Shown: in pieces, positions 35,713 through 43,748 of the stretch
Position numbering within the stretch: the first letter of the stretch is position 1
Layout: each line of letters starts with the position of its first letter
Assembly: GCF_016901135.1 (NCBI RefSeq)
Contig: NZ_JAFEVL010000073.1
Coordinates: 62,001 to 126,000, forward strand
Length of the DNA stretch: 64,000 nt
Direction: 5' to 3'
DNA from: Martinezella lusitana
GTDB taxonomy: Bacteria > Pseudomonadota > Alphaproteobacteria > Rhizobiales > Rhizobiaceae
Position numbers and translations under genes: made by a program
Notes under the pieces: generated by a model
Seen by the model: only the letters and a program-made list of their open reading frames with translations
Database searches by the model: none
Told to the model about the DNA's origin: nothing

Positions 35713-36135
35713 ATGGCGATTGAACGTACTTTCTCGATGATCAAGCCGGACGCAACGAAGCGCAATCTGACCGGCGCCATCACCAAGATTTTTGAAGACA
35801 ACGGCCTGCGCGTCATCGCCTCCAAGCGCGTCTGGATGAGCAAGCGCGAAGCCGAAGGCTTCTACGCCGTTCACAAGGAACGCCCCTTCTTCGGCGAACT
35901 CGTCGAAGGCATGACCTCCGGCCCGACCGTCGTTCAGGTCCTGGAAGGCGAAGGCGCCATCCTGAAGAACCGCGAAATCATGGGCGCGACCAACCCGGCC
36001 AACGCCGCTGAAGGCACGATCCGCAAGATCCATGCTTTGTCGATCGGCGAAAACTCCGTTCACGGCTCCGACGCTCCGGAAACGGCTGCCGTCGAAATCG
36101 CCTACTGGTTCTCCGAAACCGAAATCGTCGGCTGA
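35713..36135 (+). CDS. ndk: nucleoside diphosphate kinase
   Basis: 140 aa from the ATG at 35713, preceded by AAGGAACGG; the frame opens upstream at 35596. MAIERTFSMIKPDATKRNL is the conserved start, and SVHGSDAPETAAVEIAYWF contains the phospho-accepting His. It equilibrates NTPs and NDPs with ATP. Followed by a strong terminator. Confidence 0.98.
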   Translation: MAIERTFSMIKPDATKRNLTGAITKIFEDNGLRVIASKRVWMSKREAEGFYAVHKERPFFGELVEGMTSGPTVVQVLEGEGAILKNREIMGATNPANAAEGTIRKIHALSIGENSVHGSDAPETAAVEIAYWFSETEIVG

Positions 36136-36180
36136 ATCGGCCTTTCAGCTCTTGCGCTGAACCCATTGAATTGACTCATG

Positions 36181-36208
36181 AAAGCCGGGATCGCATCCCG
36201 GCTTTTTT
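36181..36208 (+). terminator. rho-independent terminator of ndk
   Basis: AAAGCCGGGAT / ATCCCGGCTTT with a 3-nt loop, then a T run. It abuts the stop codon of the convergent lipoprotein gene. Confidence 0.85.
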
Positions 36209-36717
36209 CATGCCGGGCAGGCGGCATCGTGCCCATAATCGACGCTGCCGTCGCCCTTGAAGACATCCGGGTTTGCGGTGTAGACCGGGCCGACGACCAG
36301 AGGTTTCGTCGGCAGCACGGTCTGGTCGAGATCGGACTTCACTTCGGTATTGATTGTCTGGATCGTCTTGTCGCTTGCATCCACCAATTTGATCGAGACG
36401 GAATAGGGACGATCCTTGCGCACGCAGCGCAGATCCGGGCTTTCGAGCGTGATCTTGTCCCAGAAGGTATAGATCTTCTGCCGAACCACAAGGGGATCGC
36501 CACCGGCGGGATTTTCGAATTCCGCGATGGCCGTCGTTCCCTCGGGGATCGGGGCGATCTTCTTGAGCGTGATCATATAGCTGGCGGTAGCCACGCGATA
36601 ATTGAATATGAAGAGGCGGCCGCTCAGCTGGGTCGGGCCGTCATCGGCCTGCCTTTGGCAGCCGGCAAGCGCCAGCCCTGCGATCGTGGCTGTCAGCAGG
36701 ATCGTTCGAATTGTCAT
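36208..36717 (-). CDS. hypothetical lipoprotein
   Basis: 169 aa from the ATG at 36717, overlapping the CGNR gene stop by 4 bp. The N-terminus is a lipoprotein signal with lipobox LAGC (Cys19). The mature part appears beta-rich and carries two cysteines, CVRKDR in the middle and CPA at the end, that could form a disulfide. I recognise no family. Translational coupling with the CGNR regulator is the only functional hint. Confidence 0.75.
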   Translation of the reverse strand: MTIRTILLTATIAGLALAGCQRQADDGPTQLSGRLFIFNYRVATASYMITLKKIAPIPEGTTAIAEFENPAGGDPLVVRQKIYTFWDKITLESPDLRCVRKDRPYSVSIKLVDASDKTIQTINTEVKSDLDQTVLPTKPLVVGPVYTANPDVFKGDGSVDYGHDAACPA

Positions 36718-37262
36718 GGCGCAGTCTCCTCCTTCTTGCGCCGGTAGTGCCGGCTTGCCTTGGCACGGTTGCCGCAGACCGCCATGTCGCACCAGGCGCG
36801 GCTTTTGTTCTTGCTGCGATCGATGAAGAGCCAGCCGCAGTTGCGGCAGATTTTCATCCGCTCCGGATCAGGCATGGCGATCAGGCGCAGTGTGGAGTGC
36901 ACCGTCGCCGCCTCCAGCCCATCGGAGGAGGCTCGCCGCAGGACTTGCGCCAGCGCCGCCAGCAATTCGGCGAGCAGCGCATCGGCCGCGCCGTCGAGGA
37001 CGCGTGCACGAAAGTAACGGTCGATCGCCTCGCGCAATCCGATGAAATCGGTTCTGTTTTCCTGTCTGACCGGCAGGATATCGCCGAAAAGCGCCCGCTC
37101 GGCACAGAAATTCGCGGCCGCTTTCGGAAAGCTTTCCATCTGTCCCGATCCCTCGAAGCGGTCGATCCGCCGTTCGTCGTCATGACGCAGGATCACGCTG
37201 TTGGCGACATCGAGTGCCAAGGCGCCACCGGAAAAGCGATGTGGGGTCCAGGAAAAACTCAT
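36714..37262 (-). CDS. CGNR zinc-finger / ABATE domain transcriptional regulator
   Basis: 182 aa. The N-terminal ABATE-type domain (FSGGALALDVANSVILRHDD) is followed by a C-terminal treble-clef zinc finger with CRNCGWLFIDRSKNKSRAWC and CGNRAKASRHY, the family name motif. Such proteins are presumed DNA-binding regulators responding to a small ligand. It is divergent from an orphan livH, with a palindrome 12 bp before its start that probably is its operator. Confidence 0.88.
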   Translation of the reverse strand: MSFSWTPHRFSGGALALDVANSVILRHDDERRIDRFEGSGQMESFPKAAANFCAERALFGDILPVRQENRTDFIGLREAIDRYFRARVLDGAADALLAELLAALAQVLRRASSDGLEAATVHSTLRLIAMPDPERMKICRNCGWLFIDRSKNKSRAWCDMAVCGNRAKASRHYRRKKEETAP

Positions 37263-37273
37263 GCTGAAAATTA

Positions 37274-37301
37274 TAACTGGTAAAATTGATTTTGCCAGTT
37301 A
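37274..37301. promoter_or_regulatory. near-perfect palindrome between the CGNR regulator and livH
   Basis: TAACTGGTAAAA and TTTTGCCAGTTA, 12-bp arms with one mismatch, 4-bp spacer. It lies 12 bp before the regulator start and 27 bp before livH, so a dimeric regulator could control both. Confidence 0.6.
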
Positions 37302-37327
37302 CTATTTATCTATCCTCGGAGGAGTTC

Positions 37328-38224
37328 ATGGCCTATCTTCTGCAGCAATTGGCGAATGCCGTTCCGCTCGCCGCGCTCTATGCCGCGCTGGCCTTCGGCT
37401 ATGCCATTGCCTTCGGGGTCATGAAGCGGGCCGATATCACCTATGGCGCTCTCTTCGCTTTCGCCGGCCAGATGCTGGTGCTGTTCACCGACGTCGGCTA
37501 CACCAGACTATATCTGATCCTGCCGGCCGCCTTCGCCTTCGGCGCGGTCGTCGCCGCAGCCTATACGCTGGGCACCAGTTTTCTCGTCGGCCGCGCGATC
37601 ATGCTGCCCTTGTCACGCAAATCGCCGAATACCATCATCGTCGCCGCACTCGGCATGATGATCATCCTGATGGAGACGGCGCGGCTGGCCTCCAACACGC
37701 GCGGCATCTGGCTGCCACCCTTCCTGAATGGCGCTGTCGTGTTCTGGGATACCGGCGATTTCCGCGTAACGCTCACCGAGATCCAGTTGCTCAACACGGC
37801 ACTGATGATCCTGGTGATCGTCGCCGGCACCTATGTCCTTAGATGCACCGGATGGGGACGTATCTGGCGGGCGGTGACGGACGACGCGCTGGCCGCCGAG
37901 CTTTGCGGCGCAAGCGCCAACCGCGTCTTCCTGATCGCCTATGTCGCCTCGGCGCTGGTCGCGACCATCTGCGGACTGCTGGCCACCTCCTATTACGGCA
38001 CGATGGATTTCGGGGCAGGGCTGATGTTCGGGCTCAAGGTTCTGATGATCGCGGCGGTCGGGGGCTATTCCGACCCGTTGAAGTCGGCGGGCGGTGCGGC
38101 GCTGCTCGGTCTGGGGGAGACAATGTGGGGAGCGTACGGCCCGTTCCTGTGGCGCGACTTCGTCATCTTCTCGCTGCTCGTTCTGCTGCTGATATTGAGC
38201 CGCCGCGAGCGGGTCGTTCCCTGA
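37328..38224 (+). CDS. branched-chain amino acid ABC transporter permease (LivH type), orphan
   Basis: 298 aa from the ATG at 37328, chosen because GGAGG lies 6 bp upstream; the frame opens at 37286 within the palindrome. LivH-like: eight hydrophobic helices, with LYAALAFGYAIAFGVMKRAD near the N-terminus and ADVGY-like TDDALAAELCGASANRVF at the cytoplasmic coupling loop, then KVLMIAAVGGYSDPLKSAGGA. No LivM, LivG, LivF or binding protein is encoded nearby, so it must borrow partners or act otherwise. Convergent with moaE, 3 bp apart. Confidence 0.85.
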   Translation: MAYLLQQLANAVPLAALYAALAFGYAIAFGVMKRADITYGALFAFAGQMLVLFTDVGYTRLYLILPAAFAFGAVVAAAYTLGTSFLVGRAIMLPLSRKSPNTIIVAALGMMIILMETARLASNTRGIWLPPFLNGAVVFWDTGDFRVTLTEIQLLNTALMILVIVAGTYVLRCTGWGRIWRAVTDDALAAELCGASANRVFLIAYVASALVATICGLLATSYYGTMDFGAGLMFGLKVLMIAAVGGYSDPLKSAGGAALLGLGETMWGAYGPFLWRDFVIFSLLVLLLILSRRERVVP

Positions 38225-38227
38225 GGC

Positions 38228-38695
38228 CTATTTCTTCGCTGCCCATTTGGCCCGAGCGGTATCGTCGGCATCCCTGGCCGAAATCCAATCACCCACCTTG
38301 CCATCCTTGGCATGTTCCTTCTTCCAGAAGGGCGCCGAAGTCTTCAGGAAGTCCATGACGAAATTGGCGCCGTCGAAGGCGGCCTGCCTGTGAGGCGCCG
38401 CCGCAATGACGAGGACGATGTTTTCGCCGGGCACAATCTTGCCGTAGCGGTGGATGGCGGTCAGGCCGAAAAGCCCGAAGCGTTCGATGGCGAGGTTGGC
38501 GATGCGGCTGATCTCCGCCTCCGCCATGCCGGGATAATGTTCCAATTCGAGTGCGCCGAGCGCGCCGCCTTCATCGCGGCAGAGGCCGGAAAAGGTGACG
38601 ACCGCGCCGATGTCATGCCGTCCATTCGTGAGGCTGTCGATTTCCGTCTGGAGATCGAAATCTTCCTGCTGAACTTTGACGAATGGTGTGATCAT
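38228..38695 (-). CDS. moaE: molybdopterin synthase catalytic subunit
   Basis: 155 aa from the ATG at 38695. ALELEHYPGMAEAEI, AIHRYGKIVPGENIVLV and AAPHRQAAFDGANFVMDFLK are the MoaE blocks, and WKKEHAKDG holds the active-site lysines. It joins two dithiolene sulfurs to precursor Z using MoaD thiocarboxylate. Downstream of moaD, separated by 124 bp that contain a palindromic repeat. Confidence 0.96.
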   Translation of the reverse strand: MITPFVKVQQEDFDLQTEIDSLTNGRHDIGAVVTFSGLCRDEGGALGALELEHYPGMAEAEISRIANLAIERFGLFGLTAIHRYGKIVPGENIVLVIAAAPHRQAAFDGANFVMDFLKTSAPFWKKEHAKDGKVGDWISARDADDTARAKWAAKK

Positions 38696-38772
38696 TGTAA
38701 TTTCCTTATCGCCCACTCAAAGAGTTTGCGGAAACTCCCGGCCCTTCGCCAGGGCTCAGGGCGTTCGTCGCT

Positions 38773-38812
38773 GCAATCGATTCACTGGATCGATTGCTCG
38801 GGCTTTGCCCGA
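38773..38812. repeat. tandem palindromic repeat between moaD and moaE
   Basis: GCAATCGAT / ATCGATTGC (9-bp arms, 7-bp loop, 38773-38797) followed at once by TCGGGC / GCCCGA (3-nt loop, 38798-38812). It resembles repeats common in rhizobial spacers. Confidence 0.6.
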
Positions 38813-38819
38813 CCGCTCC

Positions 38820-39077
38820 TCACCCCCCGGTCATCGGCGGAAAGAGCCCGATCTCCCGGGCGCCGGCGATCGGTTCGTCATGATCGGCATGCTCCATATT
38901 GATGGCGACGCGGATCGCCTCCGGAAACTGCAGCGCCGTCTCGTATTCTTCCCCCAAGGTCTTCAAATGGTTAAGGAGATCACCGACGGTGATCACCTCG
39001 GCGGGAAGAGAAATCTCCTCTTCGGCCCTGCCGATCCGCTCGCGCACCCAGGCAAAATAGACGAGCTTCGTCATCAT
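38820..39077 (-). CDS. moaD: molybdopterin synthase sulfur carrier subunit
   Basis: 85 aa ubiquitin-like protein ending in MTGG; the terminal Gly-Gly is adenylated and thiocarboxylated to supply sulfur to MoaE. KLVYFAWVRERIG is the first strand and helix. Its ATG overlaps the pgsA stop by 4 bp, so it is made from the pgsA transcript. Confidence 0.95.
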   Translation of the reverse strand: MMTKLVYFAWVRERIGRAEEEISLPAEVITVGDLLNHLKTLGEEYETALQFPEAIRVAINMEHADHDEPIAGAREIGLFPPMTGG

Positions 39078-39661
39078 TCATCATCCACGATATGCTTCAG
39101 GCCGGCGCGGAAATAGTCGTAGCCGGTGTAGATGGTCAGCAGCGCCGCGACCCAGAGCAGGACGATGCCGATCTCCGTCGTATAGGGTAGCACCTTGTCG
39201 CCAGCCGGCCCAGCGAGAAGGAAGGCGATGGCCACGAGCTGCGCGGTCGTCTTCCACTTCGCGATGCGCGTCACGGGAACGCTCACCTTCAAGGCGGCAA
39301 GATATTCGCGCAGGCCGGATACCAGTATTTCACGGCAGAGAATGATGATCGCCGCCCAAAGCGACCAGCCGGCGATCGTGCCGTCAGCCGCGACCAGCAG
39401 CAGGATCGCAGAGACCAGCAGTTTGTCGGCGATCGGATCGAGCATGCGGCCGATATTCGAGGTCTGGTTCCAGATGCGCGCGAGATAGCCGTCGAGAAAG
39501 TCGGTGAGCGAGGCGATGACGAAGATCCAGAGCGCAACCCATCGCGCAAAATCGGAGCCTTCGAGCTTGCCCTCGATGAAGAAGCACAGGACGATCAGGG
39601 GTACGCAGATGATGCGGCCGTAGGTGAGCAGATTGGGAATGCTGTAAGCGCGCGAAGCCAT
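39074..39661 (-). CDS. pgsA: CDP-diacylglycerol-glycerol-3-phosphate 3-phosphatidyltransferase
   Basis: 195 aa membrane enzyme of phosphatidylglycerol synthesis. DFLDGYLARIWNQTSNIG then DPIAD gives the CDP-alcohol phosphotransferase motif DG-x2-AR-x8-G-x3-D-x3-D at about residues 55-80. Several TM helices follow. Heads the pgsA-moaD pair; a repeat lies upstream. Confidence 0.96.
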   Translation of the reverse strand: MASRAYSIPNLLTYGRIICVPLIVLCFFIEGKLEGSDFARWVALWIFVIASLTDFLDGYLARIWNQTSNIGRMLDPIADKLLVSAILLLVAADGTIAGWSLWAAIIILCREILVSGLREYLAALKVSVPVTRIAKWKTTAQLVAIAFLLAGPAGDKVLPYTTEIGIVLLWVAALLTIYTGYDYFRAGLKHIVDDE

Positions 39662-39741
39662 GGAAATCGTTTCGTTTCGGTTGTATCGGCGGATCTTGGT
39701 GAGCCTTTATCAAAGCCTCATCTCGCCCCAGCCATTTGATT

Positions 39742-39792
39742 GAGCATGATCTTATCCAAAAACCGTTCCGCACTTTTTGGGATCACGCCTAG
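39742..39792. repeat. rhizobial palindromic intergenic repeat
   Basis: GAGCATGATC near the left end mirrors GATCACGC at the right, and TCCAAAAA pairs with TTTTTGGGA inside. About 51 bp, between uvrC and pgsA. Confidence 0.7.
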
Positions 39793-39871
39793 ATGATGGT
39801 TTGATTACCCTATCGTCAATATTCTTACTGTTCTTTCACCGTCATTGCGTGGAATTTGCGACCGGCTTTTT

Positions 39872-41914
39872 TTATTTGGCGGTGTCTTCATGGAAATGGT
39901 TGTAGACCTGCTGCGCTACGGCTTCCGATATGCCTTCCACAGCCATCAGATCGGACAGGGCGGCGCGCGACACGGCCTTGGCGGTGCCGAAATGCTGTAG
40001 CAGTGCCCGCTTGCGCGAAGGGCCGATACCGCCGATTTCATCCAGCGGATTCTTGATCATCTCCTTCTTGCGCCGGGCGCGATGCGAACCAATGGCAAAA
40101 CGGTGGGCTTCGTCGCGCAGGCGTTGGATGAAGTAGAGCACGGGATCGCGCGGCGGCAGGGTGAAGCTCTCGCGGGAAGTGGCGAAGAAACGCTCGCGTC
40201 CGGCGTCGCGGTCGACACCCTTGGCGACGCCGATGGCGATGACGCTGTCGGTTACCCCCAGTTCGTCGAGAATGGTGCGCACGGCCGTCATCTGCCCCTG
40301 GCCGCCGTCGATGAGGATGACGTCGGGCCAGGCGGGGAAGGGCTGGTCGGCTGCATCGGCGGCGGGAGCTTCCGTCGCAGTGCTGCGGTCGGGCTTGCCT
40401 TCTTCCTTCAGCAGGCGGGAGAAGCGCCTTGTCATCACTTCGCGCATCATGCCGAAGTCGTCGCCAGGCGTGATGTCGGTCGATTTGATGTTGAACTTGC
40501 GATACTGGCCTTTGACGAAGCCTTCCGGCCCGGCCACGACCATGCCGCCGACCGCATTCGTGCCCATGATATGCGAGTTATCGTAGATCTCGATACGTTG
40601 CGGCACATAAGGAAGTTTGAAGGTCTCCTTGAAGCCTTCGAGCAACCGCGATTGCGAGGCGGTCTCCGCGAGCTTGCGGCCGTGTGCCTCGCGGGCGTTG
40701 GCAACGACATGATCGACCAGATCGCGCTTCTCGCCCCGCTGTGGCACCAGAATCGCGACTTTGTGGCCCGTCTTCTCGCTGAGTGCCGCCGCCAGCAGCT
40801 CGATTTCCTCGACCGTCTCCGAAAGCAGGATCTGCTTGGGCACTGGCTTGTCGTCATAGAACTGCGCCAGGAAGGCGTTCAGCACTTCGGCGCCTGAGAG
40901 TGATGGGTCGGCCTTGGGGAAATAGGCGCGGTTGCCCCAATTCTGACCGGTGCGGAAGAAGAAGACCTGGATGCAAGAGATGCCGCCCTCATGATGGATG
41001 GCGAAGACATCGGCCTCCTCGACGCCGGCCGGATTGATGCCCTGGTGGCTCTGCACATGCGACAGCGCGGCCAGCCGGTCGCGGAAGACCGCGGCACGCT
41101 CGAAATCGAGATCCTCGGCAGCGGCGTTCATTTCTTCGGCCATATGGGCCTTGACGTTCTGGCTCTTGCCGGAAAGGAAATCCTTCGCTTCCTGCACCAG
41201 CTGGGCATAGCCTTCGTCGCTGATCTCATGCGTGCAAGGCCCCGAACAGCGCTTGATCTGATAGAGCAGACAGGGCCGGGTGCGCGTTTCGAAAACACTG
41301 TCGGCGCAGGTGCGGATCAGAAAGGCGCGCTGCAGCGAATTGATGGTGCGGCCGACGGCGCCGGCCGAGGCGAACGGGCCGAAATAGTCGCCCTTGCGAG
41401 CCCGCGCGCCGCGATGCTTGAAGATCGCTGGCGCCCGGTGATCGCCGGTGATGAGAATATAGGGAAAGGACTTGTCGTCCCGCAGCAAGACGTTGAAGCG
41501 CGGCCGCAAGCGCTTGATCAGATTCGCTTCCAGCAGCAGCGCTTCCGTCTCGGTGCGCGTGGTGACGAACTCCATATTGGCGGTTTCGCGCACCATCCGG
41601 GCGATGCGGTTGGAATGCACCCGGCCCATGGCATAATTGGCGACACGCTTCTTCAGGCTGCGTGCCTTGCCGACATAGAGCACGTCTCCGTCTTCGTTGA
41701 ACATGCGGTAGACGCCGGGATTGTTCGGCAGCCGTTTGACGAATTCGGCGATCAATTCCGCGCCGCGCAAGCCGGTCTCGTTCTTGCCGCCTTCGTTCCA
41801 GTCGACGGGCGCGACAGGGGAGGCGGCGGCATCGCCCTCCACCTCGATGTCGTCTTCTATATCCTCTGATTCGTCGTAGAGAATGCCGCCATCGGGCAGC
41901 TTTCTTCCATTCAT
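39872..41914 (-). CDS. uvrC: excinuclease ABC subunit C
   Basis: 680 aa. After an acidic extension of about 50 residues comes the GIY-YIG nuclease (GVYRMFNEDGDVLYVGKA), a Cys-rich segment (TRPCLLYQIKRCSGPC), the UVR motif (EDLDFERAAVFRDRLAAL), the RNase H-like nuclease (IEIYDNSHIMGTNAVGGM) and C-terminal helix-hairpin-helix repeats. It makes both incisions in nucleotide excision repair with UvrB. Its ATG overlaps the stop of the SDR gene upstream. Confidence 0.97.
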   Translation of the reverse strand: MNGRKLPDGGILYDESEDIEDDIEVEGDAAASPVAPVDWNEGGKNETGLRGAELIAEFVKRLPNNPGVYRMFNEDGDVLYVGKARSLKKRVANYAMGRVHSNRIARMVRETANMEFVTTRTETEALLLEANLIKRLRPRFNVLLRDDKSFPYILITGDHRAPAIFKHRGARARKGDYFGPFASAGAVGRTINSLQRAFLIRTCADSVFETRTRPCLLYQIKRCSGPCTHEISDEGYAQLVQEAKDFLSGKSQNVKAHMAEEMNAAAEDLDFERAAVFRDRLAALSHVQSHQGINPAGVEEADVFAIHHEGGISCIQVFFFRTGQNWGNRAYFPKADPSLSGAEVLNAFLAQFYDDKPVPKQILLSETVEEIELLAAALSEKTGHKVAILVPQRGEKRDLVDHVVANAREAHGRKLAETASQSRLLEGFKETFKLPYVPQRIEIYDNSHIMGTNAVGGMVVAGPEGFVKGQYRKFNIKSTDITPGDDFGMMREVMTRRFSRLLKEEGKPDRSTATEAPAADAADQPFPAWPDVILIDGGQGQMTAVRTILDELGVTDSVIAIGVAKGVDRDAGRERFFATSRESFTLPPRDPVLYFIQRLRDEAHRFAIGSHRARRKKEMIKNPLDEIGGIGPSRKRALLQHFGTAKAVSRAALSDLMAVEGISEAVAQQVYNHFHEDTAK

Positions 41915-42678
41915 TCCGCACTCTCCGCCACGTCAGGCGTTTCCCAGGCAAGATGCTGGCCACCGTCGAGCGCTATCATTTGGCCCGTGATCGAGGGCGT
42001 GTCAAAAAGAAAGCGGATGGTGCGGCCGAATTCTCCGAGCCCCGGCGCCGCCTTCAATATGAGGCCGTCGATCTGGGCCTGAAAGTCCTCTTCCGTCTGT
42101 CGCGCGCTGCGCACTGTCGGCCCCGGGCCGATCGCGTTGACGCGGATGCGGGGGGCAAAGCTCTGAGCCATCGTCTGGGTCGCCGTCCAAAGTGCCGCCT
42201 TCGACAGCGTGTAGGAATAGAAGCGCGGGTTGAGCGCCCAGACCCTCTGGTCGATCATGTTGACGATCAATCCCGGATTGGGTTCGGGAAGCTGCCGGAC
42301 GAAATCGGCTGCGAGGATCGAGGGCGCGCGGACATGCACCGCGAAGTGCGCCTCGAAGGCTTCGGCGTCGAACCGGTCGGCGGAATCGCCGAGGAAAGCG
42401 GAGGCGTTGTTGACCAGCAGATCAAGCGGACCGAGTGCGTAGGTGACTCTCTCGACAAGGGTTGACGTCTCCCCGAAATTTTGCAGATCGGCCTTGATCG
42501 CAATCGCCTTCCTGCCCTTTTGCTGCAATTCCGCCACGATTTCCGCCGCCTCGGCGAAGGATTGGTTGGCATGCAGCGCCACCGCGAAGCCATTGGCCGA
42601 CAGATCCTCGGCTATTGCCCTGCCTATTCTTTTTGACGCACCGGTTATCAACGCCGTGCGAAGTTCTTCCTGGCTCAA
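41911..42678 (-). CDS. SDR oxidoreductase with pteridine-reductase (PTR1/FolM) active-site pattern
   Basis: 255 aa from a TTG start with AAGGCGG upstream. TGASKRIGRAIA is the NADPH loop and VNNASAFLGDS the central motif. The catalytic set is Asp143, Tyr156 and Lys160: an Asp sits where classical SDRs have Ser, with the same 13-residue spacing to Tyr as the Asp-Tyr-Lys triad of Leishmania PTR1. A role in pterin or folate reduction is therefore likely. Overlaps uvrC by 4 bp. Confidence 0.85.
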   Translation of the reverse strand: MSQEELRTALITGASKRIGRAIAEDLSANGFAVALHANQSFAEAAEIVAELQQKGRKAIAIKADLQNFGETSTLVERVTYALGPLDLLVNNASAFLGDSADRFDAEAFEAHFAVHVRAPSILAADFVRQLPEPNPGLIVNMIDQRVWALNPRFYSYTLSKAALWTATQTMAQSFAPRIRVNAIGPGPTVRSARQTEEDFQAQIDGLILKAAPGLGEFGRTIRFLFDTPSITGQMIALDGGQHLAWETPDVAESAE

Positions 42679-43041
42679 GATACCGCCTTCTTCTCGTCGT
42701 TACCCAATCGAAGCTCATATAGGGCGTCGATACACCATATGAAAAGGTGCTTGAGCGAATGACGCTCTTGACGTCTCTTATGTAGATCTTGATATATATT
42801 TGGATTAAAATAAGTATACATGCTTTAACCATTGGTTATGGTTAACAATTCGTCTGTTGCGCTGAAGCAACATCGAAATTCAGCCATGTCTGTGCCACAA
42901 TGATATCATATTTTGGCTCTTCCAATTCCTCATTTGCACTCCAATTTCAACCTCGATCCGGGAGGGATTTGTTTTAATTGCTCGTGACGCTTCGAAGTCA
43001 AAGATAGTAGACGAAGCACACGGGACTGAAAGGAGAAAAGT
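42679..43041. other. 363-bp AT-rich intergenic region holding the ropB control region
   Basis: Lower GC than its surroundings. It contains GAGCG-N5-CGCTC (42753-42767), a promoter candidate TTGACG (42768-42773) with a 17-bp spacer to GATATA (42791-42796), the CtrA-like palindrome at 42825-42845, and AAGGAG before ropB. No gene seen. Confidence 0.55.
42825..42845 (+). promoter_or_regulatory. palindromic CtrA-like box upstream of ropB
   Basis: TTAACCAT (42825-42832) and ATGGTTAA (42838-42845) around TGGTT. Read forward it is TTAA-N7-TTAT, 7 of 8 consensus bases of a CtrA box, with extended half-sites on both strands. Confidence 0.5.
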
Positions 43042-43674
43042 ATGCGTACTCTCGTAACGACCCTCATGGTCTCCGCTTTCGCTCTCGGGGGCTACACCGC
43101 AGCTCAGGCTGCTGACGCTGTTGAGCAGGTTCCGCAGCCGCCCGTTGCTCAGGAAGCAGCTCCGGTCGTCAACAATTGGTCCGGCTTCTACATCGGTGGC
43201 GAAGGCGACTGGAACAAGGGTCACTTCAACCGCACCGGCAACAGCTACGCCTTCGGCGGTGGTGCCTTCACCGGCTACAACTGGCAGCAGGGCCAGATCG
43301 TATACGGTATCGAAGGTGACCTCGGTTACGCCGACTCTGAGACATCACGCAATGGCCTGACTGCCAAGAACGGCGTCAATGGCTCGGTTCGCGGCCGTCT
43401 CGGTTACGATTTCAACCCGTTCATGCTGTACGGCACGGCTGGTCTGGCAATCGGCCAGAACAAGCTCTCCGACGATACCTCGTCTGAAAGCAAGACGGCA
43501 GTTGGCTACACGGTCGGTGCTGGTGCTGAAACCTTCATCACCCACAACATCACGGCTCGTCTCGAATACCGTTACACCGACTACGGCAAGAAGGACTTCA
43601 ACCTCGACTCCGGCAGCTTCTCGCGTGGCTACGACGAGCAGAGCGTCAAGGTCGGTATCGGCGTGAAGTTCTAA
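43042..43674 (+). CDS. ropB: outer membrane beta-barrel protein RopB (Omp25/Omp31 family)
   Basis: 210 aa. The signal peptide ends near AQA-A at residue 23. The mature part is an eight-stranded barrel with NWSGFYIGGEGDWNKGHF, LGYADSETSRNG, VRGRLGYDFNPFMLYGTAGL and the C-terminal strand SVKVGIGVKF ending in Phe, as required for outer membrane insertion. Rhizobial RopB and Brucella Omp25 are abundant envelope proteins. AAGGAG lies before the ATG. It has its own promoter region and terminator. Confidence 0.92.
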   Translation: MRTLVTTLMVSAFALGGYTAAQAADAVEQVPQPPVAQEAAPVVNNWSGFYIGGEGDWNKGHFNRTGNSYAFGGGAFTGYNWQQGQIVYGIEGDLGYADSETSRNGLTAKNGVNGSVRGRLGYDFNPFMLYGTAGLAIGQNKLSDDTSSESKTAVGYTVGAGAETFITHNITARLEYRYTDYGKKDFNLDSGSFSRGYDEQSVKVGIGVKF

Positions 43675-43697
43675 TCACTGGACGGCATAGACTGAAG

Positions 43698-43727
43698 AAA
43701 AAGCCGGGGTTCTTGCCCCGGCTTTTT
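43698..43727. terminator. terminator after ropB
   Basis: AAAAAGCCGGGG / CCCCGGCTTTTT with a 6-nt loop, 24 bp after the stop. Symmetric, so it also serves the convergent SDR gene. Confidence 0.85.
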
Positions 43728-43748
43728 CTATTTCATGCTTCTGAATAT

